This document shows positions 1 through 6,892 of a DNA stretch of 21,108 nt, piece after piece. Within the stretch, counting starts at the first letter, position 1. Every line of letters begins with the position of its first letter. Made by a program: the position numbers and the translations under genes. Origin of the DNA: DATHGT01 sp035317605 (lineage in GTDB: Bacteria > Methylomirabilota > Methylomirabilia > Rokubacteriales > CSP1-6). The notes beneath the pieces are model-generated. The model saw only the letters and a program-made list of their open reading frames with translations, ran no database searches and had not been told where the DNA came from. Location: contig DATHGT010000326.1 of NCBI GenBank assembly GCA_035317605.1, forward strand, positions 1-21,108. Reading direction: 5' to 3'.

Positions 1-1
1 T

Positions 2-616
2 CTTCCGGACGAGAGCAGTCCGTGGGTCGAACGCGCTGTCGACGCCTGGGCACGCGGCGGGAGCAAGTATGAACAGGCCTACGGCCCGCGTTTGCGCGGT
101 TTGACGGCGCTACAGCGGAAACAATACGACGACGCTGAGCGGTCTTTTCGGGCGTCGCTCGCGATATACCGCGACCTGAAGAACGATGAGGGAGTCGCAT
201 TCGTCCTCAACGATCTGGGCAACGTGAAGCTCGACCGCGAACACTACGACGAGGCGGACCAGTTCTTTCGCGAAGCCCTGGCCCTCGACGAACGGTCGCA
301 ACACAAGGAGGGCATGGCGACTCGCTACGGCAATCTGGGCTTGGTTGCCCGGCTACGAGAGCAATGGGCCGAGGCGAGAGAGTGGCACGGCAAGGGGCTG
401 TCCCTGGCGCGCGAGATCGGGCGACAGGATCTTATCGCCGGCGCCCTCTATGGCCTCGCCCTCGTCCAAGAGCACGAGGGCAGGCCTGATCTGGCGCTGC
501 ACCTCGCCGAGGAGGCGCTGGCAATCAAGGAGCGGCTGCGAGACAGCAACCTGCAATTAGCGAGTCGGCTCGTCGAGAGGTTGAGGTCTGCGGGGAAATC
601 AGGAGAAGAAACATAG
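2..616 (+). CDS. TPR-repeat protein, 3' part only (5' end outside window)
   Basis: The reading frame is open from the first bases of the window to a TAG at 614-616, so this is the C-terminal ~204 residues of a longer protein; the TTG at 92 is only an internal codon. About four tetratricopeptide repeats are visible, each with the small/large residue pattern of paired helices, for example around GLTALQRKQYDDAERSFRAS, LNDLGNVKLDREHYDEA, YGNLGLVARLREQWAEA and YGLALVQEHEGRPDLA. Such tandem repeats at a C-terminus are typical of protein-interaction modules in bacterial signalling proteins, such as AAA-type regulators or kinases; the N-terminal domain that would decide the role is missing. It is transcribed towards the minus-strand hepT gene (convergent). 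The function is unknown beyond TPR scaffolding. Confidence 0.8.
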   Translation, partial: LPDESSPWVERAVDAWARGGSKYEQAYGPRLRGLTALQRKQYDDAERSFRASLAIYRDLKNDEGVAFVLNDLGNVKLDREHYDEADQFFREALALDERSQHKEGMATRYGNLGLVARLREQWAEAREWHGKGLSLAREIGRQDLIAGALYGLALVQEHEGRPDLALHLAEEALAIKERLRDSNLQLASRLVERLRSAGKSGEET

Positions 617-648
617 TCTTATCGACGGCAAGCCGACTTCGCCCGATC

Positions 649-1074
649 TCAGTCGGTCACGAGCCGGCTCAGGGTCGCGAGGAATGCGCGCAGGTCATCG
701 GGGCCGTGGCGGGCGGCGCGATGGACGCGCGCCATGTCGAGCCGCGCGTACGCATGCGCGACGACGTTTCGGAACCCGGCAGCTCGCTCCAGGCGCGCGG
801 CGAGTGCGGGGTCGAGGTGGCCCGCGTCGGCCAGACGACGGAACGCGTCGGCATAGGTGCCAGGTGCCCCGAGCCGCAGCTGCAGGCACGCCGACATCGC
901 GAGGTCGATGACGATCTGGACGGCTTGCCAGAGATGCAGGATGACCGCGTCAGAGGCGTCCGTGGCCGGCGCCAGCTCGGAAGGATCGCCCGGAAGTCGC
1001 TCGGCCACGCGAGCGAGGTGACGATGGACCGCCGAGACCTTCTCGGCGAGAATCTCGCGGTCCAGCGCGCTCAA
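649..1074 (-). CDS. hepT: HepT-like HEPN-domain toxin (RNase) of a MntA/HepT pair
   Basis: This 141-aa, mostly helical protein has the HEPN ribonuclease signature Rx4HxY as RNVVAHAY (R102, H107, Y109), the catalytic motif of HepT toxins. The length fits the family. The start is TTG at 1074, whose bases overlap the TGA stop of the upstream mntA gene as TTGA, so the two are translationally coupled. HepT proteins act as RNases and are neutralised when the MntA partner adds AMP to the tyrosine of the RX4HXY motif; that tyrosine is present here. The motif and pairing are seen in the sequence; the toxin activity and neutralisation are inferred from the family. Confidence 0.85.
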   Translation of the reverse strand: MSALDREILAEKVSAVHRHLARVAERLPGDPSELAPATDASDAVILHLWQAVQIVIDLAMSACLQLRLGAPGTYADAFRRLADAGHLDPALAARLERAAGFRNVVAHAYARLDMARVHRAARHGPDDLRAFLATLSRLVTD

Positions 1075-1466
1075 CCGCTCGGGTCCGCCAGGACCGCGTC
1101 GTAGCCGGCGCGAATCAGGGGCCCGGCATCACACCAGAAATCGACCGCCTCACGCCAAAAATCGGCGAACGCGCCGGGCACACGCTCGAACACCGCGATG
1201 CCGTCGCGGGCTGCGCGGAACCGCACGAGCCCACCCGCCCGGGCGAGGTCGACGAGGTCGATACGATCGATACCCAGCGTGCGGACGAGATCGGCGAGCA
1301 GCGCATCGTGATCGAGGTCGGGATCGGACAGGATGCCGATGTCCCAGTCCGATGCGGCGGTGGCGTCACCGCGTGCACGGGAGCCGAACACCACGGCGAG
1401 GCGAACCCCCGCATGCTGCCTGCACGCGGAAGCGACCACCGGGAATCCGTTCCGATCGTCCACCAT
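1071..1466 (-). CDS. mntA: MntA-like minimal nucleotidyltransferase antitoxin
   Basis: This 131-aa protein has the polymerase-beta-type nucleotidyltransferase motif GSx10DxD (G28, S29, D40, D42, within FGSRARGDATAASDWDIG) and a further acidic residue at D70 in RIDLVDL, giving an intact metal-binding site. It has the size of minimal nucleotidyltransferases that pair with HEPN proteins. In studied pairs MntA transfers AMP to HepT and so blocks the toxin. ATG at 1466 lies 3 nt after the TAA stop of the cyclase gene, so it is probably co-transcribed with it, and its stop overlaps hepT by 4 nt. The order here is antitoxin first. The pair could serve in plasmid or island stability or in phage defence; nothing in the sequence decides which. 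Confidence 0.87.
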   Translation of the reverse strand: MVDDRNGFPVVASACRQHAGVRLAVVFGSRARGDATAASDWDIGILSDPDLDHDALLADLVRTLGIDRIDLVDLARAGGLVRFRAARDGIAVFERVPGAFADFWREAVDFWCDAGPLIRAGYDAVLADPSG

Positions 1467-1469
1467 GCG

Positions 1470-2312
1470 TTAGCCCGACTTCTTGCCGATCGTCTCCCGG
1501 ACTTCTTCCACGGTGAGCGGGCCCACGTCCAGGAACGCGAGGATGCGGCAGGGGCAGGCTTCGCCGCCCTCGAACTTCCACGGGAACGCGCCGATGATGC
1601 AGCGGGTGTTGAGGACGCGCTCGATGTCGCCGCCCACGTTCTCGGCGTGGACGCAGCCTTCGGGGAAGGCGAGGTAGTGCATCGGGAAGATCTCTTCCTT
1701 GACCAGGCGGCCGCTCTTGTGGTGGCGGTACTCGTACTCGCCGAAGAACTCCAGGACTGACTTGCCGGTCTTCTCCTCGAAGCGCTTGGCGAGGTCGGGG
1801 CGCATGTAGCGGATCGTCGTGTTCATCGGGTGGTCGCCGGAGCCGGCGTCGATGCCCCACCAGGAGATCTGCATATCGTGCATCCAGCGGGCGAGCTCCT
1901 GGGTGCCGCCGGGGTGCATGCAGAAGTAGCGGGTGAGGTCCTGCTGGGGCTTGCCCTCATAGTAGCGGTGGTAGCCCGTGTGCAGGATCAGGACGTCGCC
2001 GCGCTTGACCTCCATGCGGTCGGTGATGTGCTTGGGGGTGATGATGCTCCAGTCCTCCACGCAGTCCGACACATCCACGATCACGCCCTCGTGGACGAGC
2101 TTCTCGAGCGGGAGCGAGGCGATGTCGCCGGCGCCGTCGGCGGCGTGCATGGGGCCGTCCAGGTGGGTGCCCACGTGGAGCGAAGTCTCCACGCGCTGGG
2201 AGACGATGCGGTTGGTCTGAAGGGTCTGCGTGTAGTAGATCTTCGAGCCGGGGTAGCCGATCCAGCCCGGCGTGTGCATGTTCCAGGGGTGCGAGAGATC
2301 GACCAGTCTCAT
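1470..2312 (-). CDS. Cyclase-family metal-dependent hydrolase (kynurenine formamidase/isatin hydrolase-like)
   Basis: This 280-aa protein belongs to the cyclase family (Pfam PF04199 type). The signature HVGTHLDGPMH at residues 46-56 supplies the usual metal ligands (H46, H50, D52, H56). Family members hydrolyse cyclic or N-formyl amide bonds, as in kynurenine formamidase and isatin hydrolase. I chose ATG 2312, which begins MRLVDLSHPW as homologues do and follows a G-rich stretch (GGGGG), rather than the in-frame GTG at 2351 that would extend into the divergent intergenic region. It is transcribed divergently from the SDR/hydroxylase operon, which suggests shared regulation and a role in the same pathway, for example opening a ring. 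The exact substrate is unknown. Downstream, mntA starts after only 3 nt. Confidence 0.85.
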   Translation of the reverse strand: MRLVDLSHPWNMHTPGWIGYPGSKIYYTQTLQTNRIVSQRVETSLHVGTHLDGPMHAADGAGDIASLPLEKLVHEGVIVDVSDCVEDWSIITPKHITDRMEVKRGDVLILHTGYHRYYEGKPQQDLTRYFCMHPGGTQELARWMHDMQISWWGIDAGSGDHPMNTTIRYMRPDLAKRFEEKTGKSVLEFFGEYEYRHHKSGRLVKEEIFPMHYLAFPEGCVHAENVGGDIERVLNTRCIIGAFPWKFEGGEACPCRILAFLDVGPLTVEEVRETIGKKSG

Positions 2313-2378
2313 TTGGCCCCCATGATAAAGTCTCCCTACTCCCGTCGTCACGATTTCGAGTCACGAGGAGCACGTCGC
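2313..2378. promoter_or_regulatory. Divergent intergenic region with promoters of the cyclase and SDR operons
   Basis: Only 66 bp separate the divergently transcribed cyclase and SDR starts, so both promoters and any operator must lie here or extend into the coding ends. A good Shine-Dalgarno, GAGGAG at 2365-2370, sits 8 nt before the SDR ATG, and a G-rich stretch precedes the cyclase ATG on the other strand. I see no convincing sigma-70 -35/-10 pair and no clear inverted repeat. The regulatory role is inferred from the arrangement alone. Confidence 0.45.
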
Positions 2379-3173
2379 ATGGATCTCCGCCTCAAGGGCA
2401 AGGTGGCGCTGGTGACCGGCGGAAGCAAGGGCATCGGCCGGGCGGTGGCGTCCGGGCTCGCCGAAGAGGGCGCCAAGGTCGCCATCTGCGCGCGCGGCCA
2501 GCTCGACCTCGACCACGCGGTGGGCGAGCTGTCCAAGGAAACCGGCGGCGAGATCTTCGCGGTGGCCGGGGACCTCACCAACCCCAAGGACGTCCAGAAG
2601 ATCGTCGAGACCGTCATCGCCCGCTTCGGGCGCATCGACATCCTCGTCAACAACGCGGGGGCGGCGCCCGGCGGCCTCCTGCTCGACCTCGACGAGGAAG
2701 ACTGGCAGAAGGCGATCCAGCTCAAGTTCATGGGCTACATCCGCTGCATGAAGGCCGTGATCCCGCACATGCTCAAGCAGGGGCGGGGCCGGATCGTCAA
2801 CGTGATCGGCAACGACGGCGTCAAGCCGATCGCCATCGAGCTGACCCCCAGCGCGGCCAACGCGGCCGATCTGGCCGTGACGGTGGCGCTGGCCGAGCAG
2901 TACGGGCGCAACAACATCTGCATCAACGCGGTCAACCCCGGGCCCGTGGCCACCGAGCGGTGGGACGGTCTGGTGGCGGGCATTGCGCGGGCCCGCAAGA
3001 TCAGCCCCGACGAGGCGCAGAAGCGCGCCGAGCGCAGCATCCCGCTGGGACGCATCTGCACGCCCGAGGAAGTCGCGGACGTGGTGGTCTTCGTCGCCTC
3101 CGAACGCGCGAGCTTCATGAACGGCGCGCTGATCACCGTCGACGGCGGCCAGCGCAAAGCGCTCCTCGACTGA
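2379..3173 (+). CDS. SDR-fold protein lacking the canonical catalytic residues
   Basis: This 264-aa short-chain dehydrogenase/reductase fold protein has an intact dinucleotide-binding motif TGGSKGIG (13-20), the NNAG motif (91-94) and the late NPGPVAT segment. The catalytic Ser-Tyr-xxx-Lys set appears absent: the Ser position reads VIGNDG (around G144) and the YxxxK position reads PSAAN (P157, N161). Atypical SDRs with this pattern exist, and their activity is mostly unknown. ATG 2379 has GAGGAG 8 nt upstream; a longer upstream in-frame extension from 1830 only runs antisense to the cyclase and is not real. It is the first gene of the operon, 58 nt before the FAD subunit. It may bind NAD(P)H or act as a non-redox lyase or hydratase; classical alcohol dehydrogenase activity is doubtful. 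Confidence 0.87.
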   Translation: MDLRLKGKVALVTGGSKGIGRAVASGLAEEGAKVAICARGQLDLDHAVGELSKETGGEIFAVAGDLTNPKDVQKIVETVIARFGRIDILVNNAGAAPGGLLLDLDEEDWQKAIQLKFMGYIRCMKAVIPHMLKQGRGRIVNVIGNDGVKPIAIELTPSAANAADLAVTVALAEQYGRNNICINAVNPGPVATERWDGLVAGIARARKISPDEAQKRAERSIPLGRICTPEEVADVVVFVASERASFMNGALITVDGGQRKALLD

Positions 3174-3220
3174 GCGACGCCCTGGAGATCCCGCGACCGG
3201 AGGGTGAGCGCTCTCCCCGC

Positions 3221-3226
3221 GAGGGG
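3221..3226 (+). promoter_or_regulatory. Ribosome binding site supporting the TTG start of the FAD subunit
   Basis: GAGGGG lies 5 nt before the TTG at 3232 and decides this non-ATG start. The G run can pair with CCCC at 3215-3218 in a small hairpin (loop GCGA), which might mask the site; four pairs is too little to claim regulation. Confidence 0.5.
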
Positions 3227-3231
3227 TCTCG

Positions 3232-4098
3232 TTGAAACCGCCGCGCTTCGACTACCTGGCCCCGGCGTCGCTGGACGAAGCGCTGGCGGCCCTCGCCGAG
3301 CACGGCGACGCCGCGAAGGTGTTGGCCGGGGGCCAGAGCCTGGTCCCGCTCCTGAACTTCCGGCTGGTGCGCCCGGCCTATCTCGTCGACCTCAACGACA
3401 TTCCCGGGCTCGCCTACATCCGGCAGGAGAACGGACACGTGGCCATCGGCGCGCTCACCCGGCAGCGCGCCCTCGAGACCTCGGCCCTGATCCGTGAGCG
3501 GGTGCCGCTGCTCGCAGACGCGATGCCGCAGATCGGTCACGCGCAGATCAGGAATCGCGGCACCATCGGCGGCAGTCTCGCCCACGCCGATCCTGCCGCG
3601 GAGCTCCCGGCCGTCGTGGCCGCGCTCGACGGCGAGCTGGTCGTGCGCAACGCGTCGGGCGGGCGCGTGCTGCGGCCGGACGAGTTCTTCGTGGCGTATC
3701 TCACCACCGCGCTCGATCCCACGGAGCTGCTCGTGGAAGTGCGGCTCCCGCTCGTCCCGCCGCGCACGGGGACCGCGTTCCTCGAGGTGAGCCGGCGTCA
3801 CGGCGATTTCGCGCTGGTCGGCGTGGCCGCGAGCGTGACCCTCGACGACGCCGGCGTCTGCACCAGGTGCGCGATCGCGCTGATTGGCGTCGGCCCCGCC
3901 CCGGTCGTCGCGCGCGCGGCCGCCCAGCGGCTCGTCGGATCCAAGCCCACGATGGAGGTGCTCCAGGACGTCGGACAGCTCGCCGCCGCCGACCTGAGCC
4001 CCGACGGCGATCTCCACGCCTCCAGCCAGTACCGCCGGCACGTGGCCGGCGTGCTCACGCGGCGCGCCCTCGCCCGCGCTCTCGAGCGGATTCGATGA
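3232..4098 (+). CDS. FAD-binding (medium) subunit of a xanthine dehydrogenase-family molybdenum hydroxylase
   Basis: This 288-aa protein has the two FAD-contact motifs of the CoxM/XdhB family, AGGQS (32-36) and TIGGSLAHADP (111-121), in the normal spacing, and the usual family length. It carries electrons from the [2Fe-2S] clusters of the small subunit through FAD to an acceptor. The start is TTG at 3232 with GAGGGG 5 nt upstream. Its TGA overlaps the ATG of the iron-sulfur subunit (ATGA, 4095-4098), indicating coupled translation and a shared complex. The enzyme oxidises a C-H bond by hydroxylation, with oxygen from water; the natural substrate cannot be read from this subunit. Confidence 0.92.
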   Translation: MKPPRFDYLAPASLDEALAALAEHGDAAKVLAGGQSLVPLLNFRLVRPAYLVDLNDIPGLAYIRQENGHVAIGALTRQRALETSALIRERVPLLADAMPQIGHAQIRNRGTIGGSLAHADPAAELPAVVAALDGELVVRNASGGRVLRPDEFFVAYLTTALDPTELLVEVRLPLVPPRTGTAFLEVSRRHGDFALVGVAASVTLDDAGVCTRCAIALIGVGPAPVVARAAAQRLVGSKPTMEVLQDVGQLAAADLSPDGDLHASSQYRRHVAGVLTRRALARALERIR

Positions 4099-4580
4099 AA
4101 GAACGGTTGATTCGCCTCACCGTGAACGGACGCACTCACGAAGCCACCGTGGAGGCGCGCAAGACCCTCGCCGACTTCCTGCGCGAGGATCTCGGGCTCA
4201 CGGGCACGCACCTCGGGTGCGAGCACGGGGTGTGCGGCGCGTGCACGATCATCGTCGACGGCGCCGCCGTGCGCTCCTGCCTGCTCTTCGCGGCCCAGAT
4301 GCACGGCCACGAGATCCTGACCGTCGAGTCGCTCGCCGACGGCGACCGCCTCAACCCGCTCCAGGAAGCGTTCTGGGAACACCACGGGCTCCAGTGCGGA
4401 TTCTGCACGCCGGGGTTCCTCATGACGCTCACGTGCTTCCTGCGCGAGAATCCCCATCCGACCGAGGCGGAGGTCCGCGTGGCGATCGCCGGCAACCTCT
4501 GCCGGTGCACGGGCTACAAGAACATCGTGACGGCCGCATGCGCGGCCGCCCGGAAGATCGCGGCGGCGGCGACCACATGA
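4095..4580 (+). CDS. [2Fe-2S] (small) subunit of the molybdenum hydroxylase
   Basis: This 161-aa protein has both cluster motifs of the CoxS/XdhC-type subunit: a plant-ferredoxin-like set C42, C47, C50 and C62 (GCEHGVCGAC...SC), and a second set C101, C104, C136 and C138 (CGFC and CRCTGYKNI) in the helical domain that lies near the molybdopterin. All eight cysteines are present, so it should carry two clusters that pass electrons from molybdenum to FAD. The true start is ATG 4095 (MKERLIRL), overlapping the previous stop; the reading frame is open further upstream only because of base composition. Its TGA overlaps the ATG of the next gene by 4 nt. Confidence 0.94.
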   Translation: MKERLIRLTVNGRTHEATVEARKTLADFLREDLGLTGTHLGCEHGVCGACTIIVDGAAVRSCLLFAAQMHGHEILTVESLADGDRLNPLQEAFWEHHGLQCGFCTPGFLMTLTCFLRENPHPTEAEVRVAIAGNLCRCTGYKNIVTAACAAARKIAAAATT

Positions 4581-6892
4581 CGATCCCGTCGATCGGCCGG
4601 GCGATGCGGCGCACGGAAGATCCGCCGCTGCTCATGGGGCGCGGCAAGTACGCGGCGGACGTCCGCTTGCCCGGCCTGCTCCAGGCCGCGGTGCTGCGCT
4701 CGCCTCACGCTCACGCCCGGCTCGGCGCCATTCGCGCCAAGGCCGCGCTCGCGCTAGCCGGGGTTCACGCGGTGATCACCGGCGACGATCTCGCCGGGAT
4801 CGGCCGCATTCCCACCCGGCTCGGTCATCGCATCGGCCACCCGGAGTGCTTGCAGTTTCCGCTCACACGCGATCGGGTCCGCTACGTGGGCGAGCCCGTC
4901 GCGGTCGTGATCGCCGAGAGCCGGTATCTCGCGGAAGACGCGCTGGAGCTGATCGACGTCGACTACGCGCCGCTGCCCACCGTCGCCGACGCCCGGCGCG
5001 CTCTCGAGCCCGGGGCGCCCGTTCTCCACGAGGTCCTGGCCGGCAACGTGGTCGACCGGCTCGAGACCCATCGTGGCGACGCCGCGCGGGCCATGGCGTC
5101 GGCCACGCATCGCGTGCGGGAGAGCTTCGCGATCCAGCGTCACACCGGTGTCCCAATGGAGACGCGCGGGTTGACCGCGTCGTACGATCTTGGCACCCGC
5201 GTGCTGAGCCTGTTCGGCGTGGCCAAGGTGCCGCACTTCAACCGCCGGGTGCTAGCCGATCTCATCAGTCATCCCGAGCACCTGATCCAGTTCGTGGAGC
5301 TGGAGGTCGGCGGCGGATTCGGGGTGCGCGGCGAGTTCTACCCCGAGGATCTGATCGTGCCGTGGGCGGCGATGCGGCTCGGACGGCCGGTGCAGTGGAT
5401 CGAGGACCGGCACGAGCACCTGATGGCCACCAACCACTCACGCCAGCAGCACCACGACGTCGAGATTGGGTTCGACGCGGAGGGCGCCATCGTCGCGCTC
5501 GTCGATCGCTTCCTGGTCGACCTCGGGGCCTACGTCCGCACCCACGGCGTGGTCGTCCCCGAGCTGACCTCGGCCCTGATGCCCGGTCCCTACCGCATCC
5601 CGAACTACTCGAGCGTGGCCGACTGTGTACTCACCAACAAGACCCCGACGGGAACCTATCGGGGGCCAGGTCGCTACGAGTGCACGTTCGTGCGGGAGCG
5701 GCTGCTCGACGTCGCCGCCGCGCGGCTCGGATTCGACCGGCTGGAGCTGCGGCGGCGGAACTTCATCACACCCGCGGAGATGCCCTACGAGATCGGCGGC
5801 GCCTCGCTGGCCCAGAAGAACGTGCTGGACTGCGGCGACTACCGCTCGGCCCTCGACCAGGCGCTGGAGCTCGCCGGCTACGAGCAGGCGCTCGCCGAGC
5901 AGGCCCAAGCGCGCGGGCAGGGGCGCTACATCGGCATCGGCGTCGGCTGCGTGCTCGAGAAGGCCGGGCTCGGTCCGTGGGAATACGCGCGGGTCGAGGT
6001 CGACGCGACCGGCCACGTGGTCGTCTACTCCGGCGTGGCCGCGGTGGGGCAGGGCATCGCGACCACGCTCGCCCAGGTCTGCGCCGACCAGCTCGGAGTT
6101 GCCCCGGAGACGATCACGGTCGTTCACGGCGACAGCCGGCGGGTTCCGTTCGGGGTCGGCGGCTTCGCCAGCCGCGGGGGGGCGGTGGCGCTGCCGGCCG
6201 CGCTGGAAGCGGCGAAGGCCGTGCGGGCCAAGATCTTGCGGGTCGCCGCGTCGCTGCTCGAAGCCCACGAGGATGATCTCGTGATCGAAGACCGCGGGGT
6301 CCACGTGCGCGGTGTGACCGACACGCGCGTGACGTTCCGCGACCTCGCGCGCGCCGCCGTCCCCGGACCGCCTGGCATGGAGCCCGGCCTTGTCGCCGCG
6401 CACTTCTTCGAGGCGCCGAAGATGACGTATCCCTACGGCACGCACGTGGCGGTCGTGGACGTCGACGTGGAGACCGGCGAAGTCGCGCTCCTGAAGTACG
6501 CGATCGCCTACGACGTGGGGAAGGCCATCAACCCGCTCATCGTGGACGGCCAGCTCGTGGGGGCGCTCGCCCAGGGCATCGGCGGCGCGCTGCTCGAAGA
6601 GCTGGTCTACGACGACCAGGGCCAGCTCCTGACCACGACGTTCATGGACTATCTGCTGCCCACCTCGATGGAGATGCCGGCGGAGACGGTGGTGCGCATC
6701 CTCGAGGAGACGCCGACGCCGCTCAATCCGCTCGGCGTCAAGGGCGTGGGCGAGGGCGGCAGCTCCGGATGCGGCGGCGCCATCGCCAACGCCGTGGCCG
6801 ACGCGCTGGCCCCGCTCGGCGTCTCGATCACCGCGCTGCCGCTGTCGCCGGACCGGCTGCTCGCGTTGATCCAGGCGGCGGCGCCTCGATGA
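4577..6892 (+). CDS. Molybdopterin-binding large subunit 1 of the molybdenum hydroxylase
   Basis: This 771-aa protein has the complete architecture of the CoxL/XdhA family: an N-terminal a/b-hammerhead domain (about 15-130) and two molybdopterin-binding domains. Visible motifs are GGGFGVRGE (245-253), the active-site loop TYRGPGR (360-366), VGQG (490-493) and KGVGEGG (722-728), in which E726 matches the catalytic glutamate of xanthine oxidase. The loop lacks the AYRCSFR sequence with the copper-binding cysteine of true form I CO dehydrogenase, so CO oxidation is not supported. R251 takes the place of the usual lysine in GGGFGxK. ATG 4577 overlaps the small-subunit stop. It likely hydroxylates an aromatic heterocycle or aldehyde; the substrate is unknown. 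Confidence 0.92.
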   Translation: MTIPSIGRAMRRTEDPPLLMGRGKYAADVRLPGLLQAAVLRSPHAHARLGAIRAKAALALAGVHAVITGDDLAGIGRIPTRLGHRIGHPECLQFPLTRDRVRYVGEPVAVVIAESRYLAEDALELIDVDYAPLPTVADARRALEPGAPVLHEVLAGNVVDRLETHRGDAARAMASATHRVRESFAIQRHTGVPMETRGLTASYDLGTRVLSLFGVAKVPHFNRRVLADLISHPEHLIQFVELEVGGGFGVRGEFYPEDLIVPWAAMRLGRPVQWIEDRHEHLMATNHSRQQHHDVEIGFDAEGAIVALVDRFLVDLGAYVRTHGVVVPELTSALMPGPYRIPNYSSVADCVLTNKTPTGTYRGPGRYECTFVRERLLDVAAARLGFDRLELRRRNFITPAEMPYEIGGASLAQKNVLDCGDYRSALDQALELAGYEQALAEQAQARGQGRYIGIGVGCVLEKAGLGPWEYARVEVDATGHVVVYSGVAAVGQGIATTLAQVCADQLGVAPETITVVHGDSRRVPFGVGGFASRGGAVALPAALEAAKAVRAKILRVAASLLEAHEDDLVIEDRGVHVRGVTDTRVTFRDLARAAVPGPPGMEPGLVAAHFFEAPKMTYPYGTHVAVVDVDVETGEVALLKYAIAYDVGKAINPLIVDGQLVGALAQGIGGALLEELVYDDQGQLLTTTFMDYLLPTSMEMPAETVVRILEETPTPLNPLGVKGVGEGGSSGCGGAIANAVADALAPLGVSITALPLSPDRLLALIQAAAPR

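Noticed and set aside
1830..2378. N-terminal extension of the SDR protein over the cyclase gene
   Set aside because: The added residues run antisense to a well-supported cyclase gene and have no SDR similarity; a good Shine-Dalgarno precedes ATG 2379.
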